A DNA stretch of 56,634 nt from an uncultured Tissierellia bacterium (GTDB taxonomy: Bacteria; Bacillota; Clostridia; Tissierellales; Tissierellaceae), in contig CAMIXG010000010.1 in NCBI GenBank assembly GCA_946402705.1, positions 1 to 56,634 of the forward strand, read 5' to 3'. The translations under genes were made by a program, and so were the position numbers. Of this stretch, positions 33,768 to 42,884 are shown piece by piece. The notes under the pieces were generated by a model. The model searched no databases and was not told the DNA's origin. It worked only from the letters and a program-made list of their open reading frames with translations. Within the stretch, counting starts at the first letter, position 1, and each line of letters begins with the position of its first letter.

Positions 33768-35363
33768 ATGGCTTTACTAGAAATAAAAAACATTTGTAAA
33801 AAATATGGAGAAAATCAAGTATTAGAAGATATCAGCTTTAAGATTGATCAAGGTGAAATCCTAGGACTACTGGGAGAAAACGGAGCTGGTAAGTCTACTC
33901 TTATGAATATACTATTTGGCATGCCTGTAATACATAATACTGGTGGATATGAAGGCGAAATTTCAGTTGATGGACAAAATTATAAGCCCAAAAATCCTAC
34001 TGACGCCATGAAATTTGGAATTGGTATGGTGCATCAAGAGTTTATGCTTATACCTGGCTTTAGCATTACAGAAAATATAAAGCTTAATCGTGAAAATACT
34101 AAATCTAGTTTAACTGGAAAACTTACAAAATCTAACAAGCTTAATCGTTTAGATACTAAGAGCATGAAGTCTGATGCTGATGAAGCTCTTAAAAAACTTG
34201 ACCTGAAAATAGATTCTTTATTACAGGTTGAAAATTTACCAGTTGGCTACAAGCAATTTATTGAAATTGCCAGAGAAATAGATAAGACAAACTTAAAAAT
34301 TCTAATTTTAGATGAACCAACTGCTGTACTTACAGAATCTGAAGCTAGGGATTTTTTAGAAATAATAAAAACTTTAGCAGATTTTAATATTGCAGTTTTA
34401 TTTATCACACATAGGTTAGAAGAAATCAAAAGTATCACAGACAATATAGTAATTATCAGGGATGGAAAACTCATAGAAACAGCTAAAACAGCTGATGTTT
34501 CTATTAAGGATATGGCAAAACTCATGGTAGGTAGAGATATATCAACATCAAGACTTAGAAAAAATAAACAATTAGATGATAAAGACATCATTTTAGAGCT
34601 TGATAGCTTTTCTGTAAATATGCCTGGTGAACAGGTGAAGTCTATTAATCTAAAGGTTAGAAAAGGGGAAATCTTAGGTATTGGTGGTCTTGCTGGTCAG
34701 GGTAAGGTTGGGATTGCTAATGGTATTATGGGTCTTTATCCAACTACTGGTAAAATCTACAAGGGAACTAATAGAATACCTGTAAATAATCCTAGAGCAG
34801 CACTTATGGACTCTATAGCCTTTTTATCAGAAGATAGGAAAGGTGTTGGACTTTTGTTAGATAATTCCATAGACCTTAACATAGCCTATACTTCCTTGGA
34901 AATTAAAAATGAATTTCTAAAAAAGGTTGGATTTTTTAATGTAATTGATGGAAATAAGGTTAAATCTCATGCAGATAAAATGATAGAAGATTTAGATATT
35001 AGATGTACAAGTAGTAAGCAAAATACTAGGTTCTTATCTGGGGGTAATCAACAAAAAGTTTGTATAGCCAGAGCCCTTACCCTAAAACCTGATCTGCTAC
35101 TTGTATCAGAGCCTACTCGTGGTATAGATATAGGTGCTAAAAATTTAGTGCTGGAAACTTTAATTAAACTAAATGAAGAATATAATACAACTATTATAAT
35201 AACTTCAAGTGAACTTGCTGAATTAAAGCAAGTATCTGACAGAATCGCCATTATTACTGAGGGATCTATTACCTCAATCCTAACACCTGAGGATTCTGAT
35301 GAAAAATATGGACTTGCCATGTCAGGTAAAAAATATGAGGAGGTGACAGATGATGAGTATTAA
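33768..35363 (+). CDS. Duplicated ABC ATPase, sugar/nucleoside importer type
   Basis: A 531-residue protein with two ATPase halves. The first has Walker A GENGAGKST, LILDEPTAVLTESEA and FITHRLEEI. The second has a degenerate P-loop (GGLAGQGKVGIA), signature LSGGNQQKVCIARAL and SEPTRGIDIGAKN. This asymmetry is typical of RbsA/MglA/YufO-like proteins. In the first half an unusual linker (about residues 104-135, NTKSSLTGKLTKSNKLNR) follows the Q loop. ATG at 33768, chosen by AAGGGAGTGGGAATT. Confidence 0.92.
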   Translation: MALLEIKNICKKYGENQVLEDISFKIDQGEILGLLGENGAGKSTLMNILFGMPVIHNTGGYEGEISVDGQNYKPKNPTDAMKFGIGMVHQEFMLIPGFSITENIKLNRENTKSSLTGKLTKSNKLNRLDTKSMKSDADEALKKLDLKIDSLLQVENLPVGYKQFIEIAREIDKTNLKILILDEPTAVLTESEARDFLEIIKTLADFNIAVLFITHRLEEIKSITDNIVIIRDGKLIETAKTADVSIKDMAKLMVGRDISTSRLRKNKQLDDKDIILELDSFSVNMPGEQVKSINLKVRKGEILGIGGLAGQGKVGIANGIMGLYPTTGKIYKGTNRIPVNNPRAALMDSIAFLSEDRKGVGLLLDNSIDLNIAYTSLEIKNEFLKKVGFFNVIDGNKVKSHADKMIEDLDIRCTSSKQNTRFLSGGNQQKVCIARALTLKPDLLLVSEPTRGIDIGAKNLVLETLIKLNEEYNTTIIITSSELAELKQVSDRIAIITEGSITSILTPEDSDEKYGLAMSGKKYEEVTDDEY

Positions 35364-36387
35364 AAAAACTTATGAAAAAATAGGATTTCCAAGACTTATA
35401 ATAATTGTCTTTATCATCGTACTACTAGTAGCTGCTGCCAGTTTAAAAATACCCTTATCTGGCATCTATTCAGATATACTAATAAGATTTGGTATGAATG
35501 CAATCCTAGTTCTTGCCATGGTTCCAGCTATAAAATCTGGTATTGGGCTTAATTTCAACCTACCACTTGGAGTTATATTTGGACTATTTGGAGCCTTAGT
35601 TAGTATGGAGCTAGGTTTACATGGTTGGACTAGTTTATTTGCCTCTTTACTAATCGCAGTACCTCTTGCCACATGTGGAGGTTACTTATATGGACTAATG
35701 CTTAATAAGGTCAAGGGACAAGAGATGACAGTTGGTAATTATGTTGGATTTTCAATTGTATCCTTTATGTGTATAGTTTGGACTATTGCACCCTTTAAAT
35801 CACCTGAACTAGTTTGGGCAATGGGTGGAACTGGGCTTAGAACTACAGTATCTTTAGAAAATACAATGGAAAAAATTCTAGATAATTTTTTATCTTTTAA
35901 ACTATTTAATGTAACTATTCCTACTGGACTACTTCTTTCAGTTGGACTGCTATCCTTCTTATTTTGGTTTTTCACTAAAACTAAATCTGGTATAGCTATG
36001 GAAGTTGCTGGTAGTAATGAAAACTTTGCAGTATCTAATGGTGTAGATGTAAATAAGGAGAGAATAAAAGGAACAGTTTTATCTACAGTTTTAGGTGCTA
36101 TTGGAATTATAATTTATAGTCAATCTTTTGGATTTTTACAATTATATAATGCTCCACTTTATGTAGCCATGCCTGCTGTTGCATCTATCCTAATCGGAGG
36201 TGCTACTGTAAGTCATGCTAAGATATCACATGTACTAATTGGAACTCTATTGTTTCAATCTGTACTAGTTATAGCCCTACCAGTTATAAATATCATATCT
36301 GAAGGATCTATGTCTGAAATAGTGAGAGTTATAGTTAGTAATGGTATAATCCTTTATGCATTAACTAGATCTGGAGGTGTGGAATAA
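35350..36387 (+). CDS. ABC importer permease 1 (BPD_transp_2 family)
   Basis: A 345-residue inner-membrane protein with about eight to nine helices. The conserved block AMEVAGSNENFAVSNGVDVNKERIKGTVLSTVLGAIG is the coupling region of RbsC/YufP-type permeases, and VAMPAVASILIGGATVSHA follows. RBS GAGGAGGTGACAG in the end of the ATPase gene; overlap 14 nt. It pairs with permease 2 as a heterodimer. Confidence 0.9.
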   Translation: MMSIKKTYEKIGFPRLIIIVFIIVLLVAAASLKIPLSGIYSDILIRFGMNAILVLAMVPAIKSGIGLNFNLPLGVIFGLFGALVSMELGLHGWTSLFASLLIAVPLATCGGYLYGLMLNKVKGQEMTVGNYVGFSIVSFMCIVWTIAPFKSPELVWAMGGTGLRTTVSLENTMEKILDNFLSFKLFNVTIPTGLLLSVGLLSFLFWFFTKTKSGIAMEVAGSNENFAVSNGVDVNKERIKGTVLSTVLGAIGIIIYSQSFGFLQLYNAPLYVAMPAVASILIGGATVSHAKISHVLIGTLLFQSVLVIALPVINIISEGSMSEIVRVIVSNGIILYALTRSGGVE

Positions 36388-37430
36388 TGTTAGTACCTAT
36401 TTTCTTTATTATATTATCTATAGTAGGATTTTATTTTTCAGGTCTTACTGGAGATTTTGTATTTCAACAAATGATACTTAGACTGGCTAGAAACTTAGTT
36501 TTAGTTATGTCTCTTATGATTCCAATAATATCTGGTATGGGACTTAACTTTGGTATAGTCCTTGGAGCTATGGCTGGACAAATAGGAATTATAGTTATTA
36601 TGAATAATGGTTATACTGGTTTTAATGGATTTTTAATAGCAGTCCTAGTAGCCACACCAATAGCCATTATATTAGGATATTTAGTTGGTAAAATTTTAAA
36701 TAAGGCAAAGGGTAAAGAAATGATAACTTCAATGATTTTAGGTTTCTTTGCAAATGGTATCTATCAATTAATCTTTATAATCTTTGCAGGTACACTTATA
36801 CCTTTTAAAAACAAAGACTTGCTAAGATCTTCTGGAGATGGGCTTAGAAATACCATAGATTTAATAAGTATTAAATCTTCTTTGGATAACTTATTGTTTC
36901 CAAACTCTCCTTATCCAATTATGACTTTTGTAGTTATTATCTTACTTTTTGTAGGTATCTATCTAATACTTAAAACAAAAGTAGGACAGGAAATGAGAGC
37001 AGTTGGTCAATCTATGCATATAGCAAGTGTATCTGGTATAGATGTGGATAAAACTAGAATAATAGCTATAATAATATCTACAGTTCTTGCTGCTTGGGGT
37101 CAGCTTATCTACCTTCAAAATATGGGGACATTTAATACCTACAATAATCATGAACAAGTTGGACTTTTTGCCGTTGCTTCTATCTTAATTGGTGGAGCAT
37201 CTGTAAATAAGGTATCTTGGAAGGAAGTAGTCCTTGGTACCTTCCTCTTCCATCTATTGTTTATAGTTTCTCCTCTAGCTGGACAAAATATAGCTGGAGA
37301 TGCTCAGATTGGAGAGTACTTTAGAGTATTTATAGCCTATGGAGTAATAGGGGTTGCGCTTATACTTCATAGCTGGGAAGAAAACAAAAAGAAAAGTTTA
37401 AACTTAAACTTTGATTTAAATAACTCCTAA
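36387..37430 (+). CDS. ABC importer permease 2 (BPD_transp_2 family)
   Basis: A 347-residue homologue of permease 1 with the same landmarks: QEMRAVGQSMHIASVSGIDVDKTRIIAIIISTVLAAWG and LFAVASILIGGASVNKVSWKEVVLGTFLFH. It starts in the TAATG stop/start overlap of permease 1 (1 nt). The last gene of the importer operon, ended by a strong terminator. Two different permeases with one fused ATPase is the nucleoside/BMP-type layout. Confidence 0.9.
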   Translation: MLVPIFFIILSIVGFYFSGLTGDFVFQQMILRLARNLVLVMSLMIPIISGMGLNFGIVLGAMAGQIGIIVIMNNGYTGFNGFLIAVLVATPIAIILGYLVGKILNKAKGKEMITSMILGFFANGIYQLIFIIFAGTLIPFKNKDLLRSSGDGLRNTIDLISIKSSLDNLLFPNSPYPIMTFVVIILLFVGIYLILKTKVGQEMRAVGQSMHIASVSGIDVDKTRIIAIIISTVLAAWGQLIYLQNMGTFNTYNNHEQVGLFAVASILIGGASVNKVSWKEVVLGTFLFHLLFIVSPLAGQNIAGDAQIGEYFRVFIAYGVIGVALILHSWEENKKKSLNLNFDLNNS

Positions 37431-37448
37431 TTAAACTTTAATATATAA

Positions 37449-37482
37449 AAGAGGCAGTTAACCGTTTGGTTAACTGCCTCTT
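37449..37482. terminator. Strong bidirectional terminator
   Basis: A perfect 15-bp stem (37449-37463 with 37468-37482) with a GTTT loop, between the convergent importer operon and hcp. No long T run follows on either strand. Confidence 0.75.
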
Positions 37483-37490
37483 AATCTATG

Positions 37491-39131
37491 TTAAGCTAAT
37501 ATTAGTTTTTCTATATCATCTTCTACTGTTGAAATACCTGCTATTCCAAAGTTTTCTACCAATACATTTACAACATTTGGTGATAAGAATGCTGGTAATG
37601 TTGGTCCTAAGTGTATATTTTTAACTCCTAGGTGTAAAAGAGCTAATAATACTATAACTGCTTTTTGTTCATACCAAGCTATATTATAAGCTATTGGTAA
37701 TTCATTTATATCATCAAAGCCAAATACTTCTTTTAACTTCAAAGCAATTAGAGCTAATGAATAACTATCATTACATTGTCCTGCATCAAGAACTCTAGGT
37801 ATTCCTCCTATATCTCCTAAATCCAACTTATTGTATTTATATTTTGCACAACCTGCAGTTAGGATAACTGTATCTTTTGGTAAAGCTTCTGCAAATTCTG
37901 TATAGTAATTTCTTTCCTTATGTCTACCATCACAACCTGCCATTACAACAAATTTCTTAATAGCTCCTGATTTAACTGCATCTACTACTGTATCTGCTAA
38001 AGCAAATACTTGATTATGAGCAAATCCACCAACTATTTTTCCAGTTTCTATTTCTGTAGGTGCTTCACATTTCTTAGCTTGTTCAATTATCTTAGAGAAA
38101 TCTTTATGTTCCCCTATTTCACCTGCTATATGCTCTACTCCTGGATATCCTGCTGCCCCAGTTGTATATATTCTATCTGCATAACTATCCTTTACAGGTA
38201 CTATACAGTTTGTAGTCATTAAGATTGGTCCGTTAAATGTTTCAAATTCTTCCCTTTGTTTCCACCAAGCATTTCCATAGTTTCCAAAGAAATTATCATA
38301 TTCTTTGAATTTTGGATAGTAGTGAGCTGGTAGCATTTCTGAGTGAGTATATACATCCACTCCAGTTCCCTTAGTTTGTTCTAATAACATTTCTAAATCT
38401 CTCAAGTCATGTCCTGAAACAAGGATTCCTGGGTTTTTACCTACTCCTATATTTACTTCTGTTATTTCTGGATTACCATAACTACCAGTATTAGCAGAAT
38501 CAAGTAAAGCCATACCTGCTACTCCATATTCTCCAGTTTTTAATGTTAAACCAACTAAATCATCAACACTTAATGTATCATCTAATGTTTTAGCCAAAGC
38601 TTCTTGTAAAAATCTATCAACATCATCATTATCTTGTAAAAGAGCATTTGCATGTTTAGAATATGCAGATAGACCCTTTAATCCATAAGTGATTAGTTCT
38701 CTAAGTGATCTCACATCTTCATTTTCTGTAGATAGAACACCCACTTCTTTAGATTTTTCTTCCCATACAGCTTGATTTTTTTCATTCCATGTTGCAGCTT
38801 CTGGTAAATTCTCTTTATTTTTAAGACTAGCTAATAACTCTTCTTTAATATCCATTATTTTAGATATTCTTTCCTTAAAAGCGTCCTCATCAAAGTTTGC
38901 ATTTGTAATAGTCATAAATAAACTATTTGTGATTATATGGTTAACACTTTTGTCTATAGCAGTATTTTCTGCTCTAAGTCTAGTAGTTACTTCAGATAGT
39001 CCCTTTAATAACCATACTAGTAAGTCTTGAGTATTTGCAACTTGTGAAGTTTTTCCACAAACTCCTCTTGATGTACATCCTTTGTTTCCCATTGTTTCCT
39101 GACATTGATAACAAAACATATTATTTTCCAT
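37491..39131 (-). CDS. hcp: Hybrid-cluster protein / hydroxylamine reductase
   Basis: A 546-residue Hcp (prismane protein), which reduces NO or hydroxylamine and protects anaerobes from nitrosative stress. The N-terminal cluster ligands are C7-x2-C10-x8-C19-x5-C25 ([22 protein letters not shown]). The hybrid-cluster ligands lie in the conserved [38 protein letters not shown] and [11 protein letters not shown] segments. All are intact. RBS TGGAGGGGAAAAT before ATG. A perfect Crp/Fnr-type dyad at the -41.5 position and the adjacent regulator gene indicate activation by that regulator. Confidence 0.96.
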   Translation of the reverse strand: MENNMFCYQCQETMGNKGCTSRGVCGKTSQVANTQDLLVWLLKGLSEVTTRLRAENTAIDKSVNHIITNSLFMTITNANFDEDAFKERISKIMDIKEELLASLKNKENLPEAATWNEKNQAVWEEKSKEVGVLSTENEDVRSLRELITYGLKGLSAYSKHANALLQDNDDVDRFLQEALAKTLDDTLSVDDLVGLTLKTGEYGVAGMALLDSANTGSYGNPEITEVNIGVGKNPGILVSGHDLRDLEMLLEQTKGTGVDVYTHSEMLPAHYYPKFKEYDNFFGNYGNAWWKQREEFETFNGPILMTTNCIVPVKDSYADRIYTTGAAGYPGVEHIAGEIGEHKDFSKIIEQAKKCEAPTEIETGKIVGGFAHNQVFALADTVVDAVKSGAIKKFVVMAGCDGRHKERNYYTEFAEALPKDTVILTAGCAKYKYNKLDLGDIGGIPRVLDAGQCNDSYSLALIALKLKEVFGFDDINELPIAYNIAWYEQKAVIVLLALLHLGVKNIHLGPTLPAFLSPNVVNVLVENFGIAGISTVEDDIEKLILA

Positions 39132-39163
39132 ATTTTCCCCTCCATTAATTTACTTCTAACTTA

Positions 39164-39207
39164 ATTATATTGAACTTATATAATTAAAACTGTAACATAT
39201 GTTACAG
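39164..39207 (-). promoter_or_regulatory. hcp promoter with an 18-bp Crp/Fnr-type operator
   Basis: CTGTAACATATGTTACAG is a perfect palindrome at 39190-39207. On the minus strand a TATAAT lies at 39169-39164, with no recognisable -35. If transcription starts 7 nt after the -10, the dyad centre is at -41.5, the classical class II activator position. The GTAAC-N4-GTTAC form is consistent with HcpR-like sites. Confidence 0.8.
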
Positions 39208-39217
39208 TCCAATTATT

Positions 39218-39883
39218 TTAGATAATATTTTTTAACTCTTCTAGGTCAATTATTTCTATGGAATTTCTATTAAGCTTTAAAAGTCCACTTCTTTCCATAT
39301 TGCTAAGTTCCCTTGATAGCGAAGGTCTTGTTGTCCCCAAATAATCTGCAAGTTCTTCCCTATTATAGATTAGATTTACTTCTTTTGATTCATTTAATTT
39401 TTGTAGTAAATAATTAGCTATTTTTTGTTTTAAGGTAAAGCTCCCCATTATTAGCAGTTTTTGATTTAGATGAAAAGCTTTTTCTGACAATATTTCCAGC
39501 ATATTTTGAACTATTTGTTTTTGAGTGTTTGAATCGCCTTCAAAAAACTCCTTGTCTATTGATAAAATTGTACTTTGCTTTCTAGCCAAACATCCATAAT
39601 CATAAGGATGGTCTGATAGATACAAGTAGACCTCTCCAAATACAGTTCCACTATCAGTAAATATATTTACTATGGTTCTTTTACCATTTACATCTGTTTT
39701 CTCCACCTGAACAGAACCGTCTATTAAAACAAACATGCTAGTCGGCTCATCTTCTTGTTGAAATACATATGAATTTTTATCTATTTTAAGTATATTACAA
39801 TATCTTGAATCCAATATTTCCCCTATCTCTTTGTCTGTAAATCTTTTAAATAAAGTACTTTTCTTTATTATATCAGTTAACAT
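39218..39883 (-). CDS. Crp/Fnr-family regulator, probable HcpR-type activator of hcp
   Basis: A 221-residue cyclic-nucleotide-binding-fold protein: effector domain (YVFQQEDEPTSMFVLIDGSVQVEK, FGEVYLYLSDHPYDYGCLA), a long dimerisation helix, and a C-terminal helix-turn-helix (YNREELADYLGTTRPSLSRELSNMERSGLLKL). No N-terminal Cys cluster as in Fnr. Start ATG at 39883, chosen by AAGAGGTGGAAT. It ends 86 nt upstream of hcp on the same strand with the operator between them, which makes control of hcp very likely. A degenerate half-dyad near 39928-39941 may be used for autoregulation. Confidence 0.9.
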   Translation of the reverse strand: MLTDIIKKSTLFKRFTDKEIGEILDSRYCNILKIDKNSYVFQQEDEPTSMFVLIDGSVQVEKTDVNGKRTIVNIFTDSGTVFGEVYLYLSDHPYDYGCLARKQSTILSIDKEFFEGDSNTQKQIVQNMLEILSEKAFHLNQKLLIMGSFTLKQKIANYLLQKLNESKEVNLIYNREELADYLGTTRPSLSRELSNMERSGLLKLNRNSIEIIDLEELKNII

Positions 39884-39991
39884 ATTCCACCTCTTATATA
39901 ATAATATATACACCATTATACTATAGTCTAACATATGATTATTATTTAATTTAATATTGTAGTATAATATTCTATAATATGGAGGGATTTA

Positions 39992-40411
39992 ATGAAAAAG
40001 AAAAATCTTAAACAACAATTAGCTTTAATGAAAAAAGAAGCTTTGCAAAATATGACTCCTGTAGAGCAAAAGAAAATTGGGAAGATAATACATTTTTCAT
40101 CTTTAGCATCTGGTTCTATTGGTGCTGGCTTAGCCCAAATACCTGGTGGTGACTCTGCTCTAATTGTTCCCATTCAAATAAATATGATAAGAAAAATAGC
40201 TAAAGAATTTAATCTAACTCTAACAGAGTCCTCTGCAGAAATAGTACTTGGCACTGCCCTATCTACCATGGCTGGTAGAACTGCATCTCAGTTTTTAGTT
40301 GGCTGGCTTCCAGTAGCTGGAAATGTTATAAATGCAGGAACGGCAACAGTAGTAACTGAATTACTAGGCTGGATTATAGCAAATGAGTTTTCAAAAGAGA
40401 AAAAAATATGA
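39992..40411 (+). CDS. DUF697-like (YcjF-type) small protein
   Basis: A 139-residue protein: a charged N-terminus (KKKNLKQQLALMKKEA), then the DUF697-type pattern GAGLAQIPGGDSALIVPIQINMIRKIAKEFNLTL, followed by SSAEIVLGTALSTMAGRTASQFLVGWLPVAGNVINAGTATVVTELLGWIIANEF. The Gly/Ala-rich hydrophobic hairpins suggest membrane association. Function unknown; relatives occur near GTPases and stress proteins. RBS ATGGAGGGATTTA; a TATAAT-like box at about 39962-39968 precedes it. Confidence 0.72.
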   Translation: MKKKNLKQQLALMKKEALQNMTPVEQKKIGKIIHFSSLASGSIGAGLAQIPGGDSALIVPIQINMIRKIAKEFNLTLTESSAEIVLGTALSTMAGRTASQFLVGWLPVAGNVINAGTATVVTELLGWIIANEFSKEKKI

Positions 40412-40419
40412 CAAAAAAA

Positions 40420-40439
40420 TACCAGGCCTAGGCCTGGTA
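40420..40439 (+). terminator. Terminator after the DUF697-like gene
   Basis: TACCAGGCCTAGGCCTGGTA is a perfect 20-bp palindrome, 8 nt after the stop codon, followed on + by CTTTATTAT. Confidence 0.75.
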
Positions 40440-40589
40440 CTTTATTATAGGGACATCTTCAGAGATTGTATAACAATATCTAGCAATATTGTGGGTTGGA
40501 AAACTATATATTCTATACATTCTCTATTTTTAAAACTTTCTTACATATACAATATAACATATATTTACACATTTTACTAGATTTTTTTA

Positions 40590-40617
40590 AAGTATATATC
40601 CACTTTTGTATATACTT
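40590..40617 (-). terminator. Possible terminator of the rod-protein operon
   Basis: AAGTATATA/TATATACTT, a perfect 9-bp inverted repeat with a 10-nt spacer, lies 14 nt after the stop of the FlgJ-like gene. The T tract after it on the minus strand is poor. Confidence 0.45.
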
Positions 40618-40630
40618 CTAACAAATTAAT

Positions 40631-40954
40631 TTACAGCTTTACTCGCTTTTGCATTTTAAAACTATCATACATTTGTCTAGCAAAACCTAGTGAGTTTTCG
40701 TCCTTGGATATTTCCTTAGACATTTCCTCTAAATACATGTCCTCAAAAGTGTCTGATGCTGATGATCTCTCTATTAGACCATCTCTAGGAACCGTTTTTT
40801 TCATTTCCTTCATCATCATATATAGAAAAATGGATTCAAACTCCTTACAAGCGTCCATTAATTCCTTGTCTTCCTTATTTTCTATATCCACATTTTTTCT
40901 TTGTATCTTAGTTGTATCAATGGCATTATTAAAACCTAAATCATTAATCTTCAT
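40631..40954 (-). CDS. flgJ: FlgJ-like rod-binding protein, no hydrolase domain
   Basis: A 107-residue protein matching the rod-binding domain of FlgJ: LMDACKEFESIFLYMMMKEMKKTVPRDGLIERS, then FEDMYLEEMSKEISKDENSLGFARQMYDSF. The muramidase half found in proteobacterial FlgJ is absent, as usual in Bacillota. It would chaperone rod assembly through the wall. Starts 8 nt after the flhP stop, in the mbl-flhO-flhP cluster. Confidence 0.85.
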   Translation of the reverse strand: MKINDLGFNNAIDTTKIQRKNVDIENKEDKELMDACKEFESIFLYMMMKEMKKTVPRDGLIERSSASDTFEDMYLEEMSKEISKDENSLGFARQMYDSFKMQKRVKL

Positions 40955-40962
40955 CTAATCAC

Positions 40963-41760
40963 CTATCTTTTTAAGTTATTAGCTATTTGTAACATCTCAT
41001 CTGAAGTTGTTATTGATTTTGAATTTATCTCATATGCTCTTTGAGCAGTTATCATTTTTACCATTTCATCAACAATTTGAACATTAGAAGACTCTAAATA
41101 ATTCTGTACAACTCTAGTCTGAGTATCGTTATCTTCGATTTCTATTGGTTCACCACTACTATCTGATTGTTTATAAAGATTTCCACCTAAAATTTCTAAT
41201 CCTTCTGGATTTGGAAATCTTACTAGTCTAAGTCTTCCAACTTCAGTAGCTTCATCATCATCTGCACCCTTAGTAAAGATATATCCTCTTTCATCGATTA
41301 TTATATCTCTAAAGTTGTCATCAAATTCTATAGTACTTTCGCCTTGTTCAAGCACTGGATAACCTTCTGAAGTTACTAGCATTCCACCTGTTCCTTCAGA
41401 ACTTAATTTAAAACTACCATCTCTAGTATATCTTACATTTCCATCACCTAAATCTATAGCAAAAAATCCATCTCCATTTAAAGCTACATCAAGAGGTCCT
41501 TCTGTATGAATAAAACTACCTGTAGTAAATGTTCTCTTAGTTGCTACTGGCATAGTACCATGTCCAACTTCTAAGTGTATTGGTCTACCACCATCATCTA
41601 CCCTATTAGTTCTTTTCATATTTGCATAAAACAAATCCTTAAACTCAGCTCTACTAGTTTTGTATCCTGTAGTATTAACATTTGCCAAGTTATTTGATAT
41701 TGTGTCTATATTAAACTGTTGAGCCTTCATTCCTGAAGCTGCAGTCCACATTGATCTCAT
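40963..41760 (-). CDS. flhP: Flagellar distal-rod protein FlgG/FlhP-like
   Basis: A 265-residue rod-family protein: N-terminal MRSMWTAASGMKAQQFNIDTISNNLANVNTTGYK (the flg_bb_rod motif), the central GPLDVALNGDGFFAIDLGDGNVRYTRDGSFKLSSEG, and the C-terminal NYLESSNVQIVDEMVKMITAQRAYEINSKSITTSDEMLQIANNL. The length is exactly that of FlgG. Order mbl-flhO-flhP equals that of Bacillus subtilis. RBS TAGGAGGTAGAAT. Confidence 0.93.
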   Translation of the reverse strand: MRSMWTAASGMKAQQFNIDTISNNLANVNTTGYKTSRAEFKDLFYANMKRTNRVDDGGRPIHLEVGHGTMPVATKRTFTTGSFIHTEGPLDVALNGDGFFAIDLGDGNVRYTRDGSFKLSSEGTGGMLVTSEGYPVLEQGESTIEFDDNFRDIIIDERGYIFTKGADDDEATEVGRLRLVRFPNPEGLEILGGNLYKQSDSSGEPIEIEDNDTQTRVVQNYLESSNVQIVDEMVKMITAQRAYEINSKSITTSDEMLQIANNLKR

Positions 41761-41770
41761 ATTCTACCTC

Positions 41771-42823
41771 CTATAATTTAGCTATTTCAGTAGCCGCTTT
41801 TTCTAGCATTTCATCTTCCATTCTAATTACTTTTTGGCTAGCCTCAAATTCTCTTAGTAGCTTTATCATTTCAACCATACCATCTATGGGATTCATATTA
41901 GAACTTTCTACATGACCTTGCATAGTTCTACCTTGAAAAGCTTCTATTTGTAGGGGAATAGGCTCATTATTTTGAACTATTCCTTGATAGTTATTATCTC
42001 CCACTTTTTTTAGAGCTTCTGTATTAGTTATATTTTCTATACCTAAGGTAGCTATCATCTGCCCATCAACAGATATTACTCCATTTTCCGATATGTTTAT
42101 ATCTCCATTTGGTAAAGTTATAGGAGTATTATTATTACTCAAAACTGCTTTTCCATCCATATCTACTAATTGATTTTGTCCATTTAATGAAAAATTACCA
42201 TCTCTAGTGTATAAGACACCTTCTTGACCTTGTAATTTGAAAAAACCTGGTCCAAGTAGGGCTACATCTAGTTTATTACCAGTATCTACTATTCCACCTT
42301 GAGTAAAATCAGCAAAACTTCTCTTAAACTTTACACCACCACTCATAGTACCTATTACATACCCCTTTGGATTATATACTAGATTTTCCATAATATTTTC
42401 ATTCATATTTCCAGCTGCAATTCTATTTCCTGTTCTATCTAAAATATAATTTTCACCTAAAGTTGTCCTTTGATCATTAAATCTTTTATATGAAGTTTTT
42501 AAATAACCCTCATCTTCTACAAAGCTTATCTCTTTTACATGTGAAATCCCAGTTGGAGTTTCCACTCTAAAAAAGCCTTCTTTAACTCTGGCTCTGTAAA
42601 CATCACCATCTCTTTGCATTGTAACATTATCTAATGGCGCAACTCTATTTGGTTCATTTACTCTATTTCTTTTTGCAAATAACTTTTCAGGGAATGATTC
42701 TGATATTGAATAATCTTTTTTATATCCTGTCGTATTTACATTTGCTAAGTTATTTGATAAAACATCCATGCGTTTTTGGTTATTAACCATAGATGTCATA
42801 GCTGTATACAGCCCTCTATTCAT
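41771..42823 (-). CDS. flhO: Flagellar rod protein FlgF/FlhO-like, extended
   Basis: A 350-residue rod/hook-family protein with the N-terminal motif MNRGLYTAMTSMVNNQKRMDVLSNNLANVNTTGYKKD, central LDVALLGPGFFKLQGQEGVLYTRDGNFSLNG and C-terminal GHVESSNMNPIDGMVEMIKLLREFEASQKVI. It is about 80 residues longer than FlhO because of an inserted variable region (about residues 40-180) before the LDVALLGPG block. It starts 61 nt after mbl and is followed by flhP after 10 nt. Confidence 0.88.
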   Translation of the reverse strand: MNRGLYTAMTSMVNNQKRMDVLSNNLANVNTTGYKKDYSISESFPEKLFAKRNRVNEPNRVAPLDNVTMQRDGDVYRARVKEGFFRVETPTGISHVKEISFVEDEGYLKTSYKRFNDQRTTLGENYILDRTGNRIAAGNMNENIMENLVYNPKGYVIGTMSGGVKFKRSFADFTQGGIVDTGNKLDVALLGPGFFKLQGQEGVLYTRDGNFSLNGQNQLVDMDGKAVLSNNNTPITLPNGDINISENGVISVDGQMIATLGIENITNTEALKKVGDNNYQGIVQNNEPIPLQIEAFQGRTMQGHVESSNMNPIDGMVEMIKLLREFEASQKVIRMEDEMLEKAATEIAKL

Positions 42824-42884
42824 TTAATCACATCCTAAGTTATACTCTGGAATATTATCGACAAAATTCTATAAATCTTTAACT

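Noticed and set aside
40440..40589. A small gene after the DUF697-like gene
   Set aside because: The only open frame starts inside the DUF697-like gene, has no ribosome binding site of its own and gives Tyr/Ile-rich sequence typical of AT-rich spacer.
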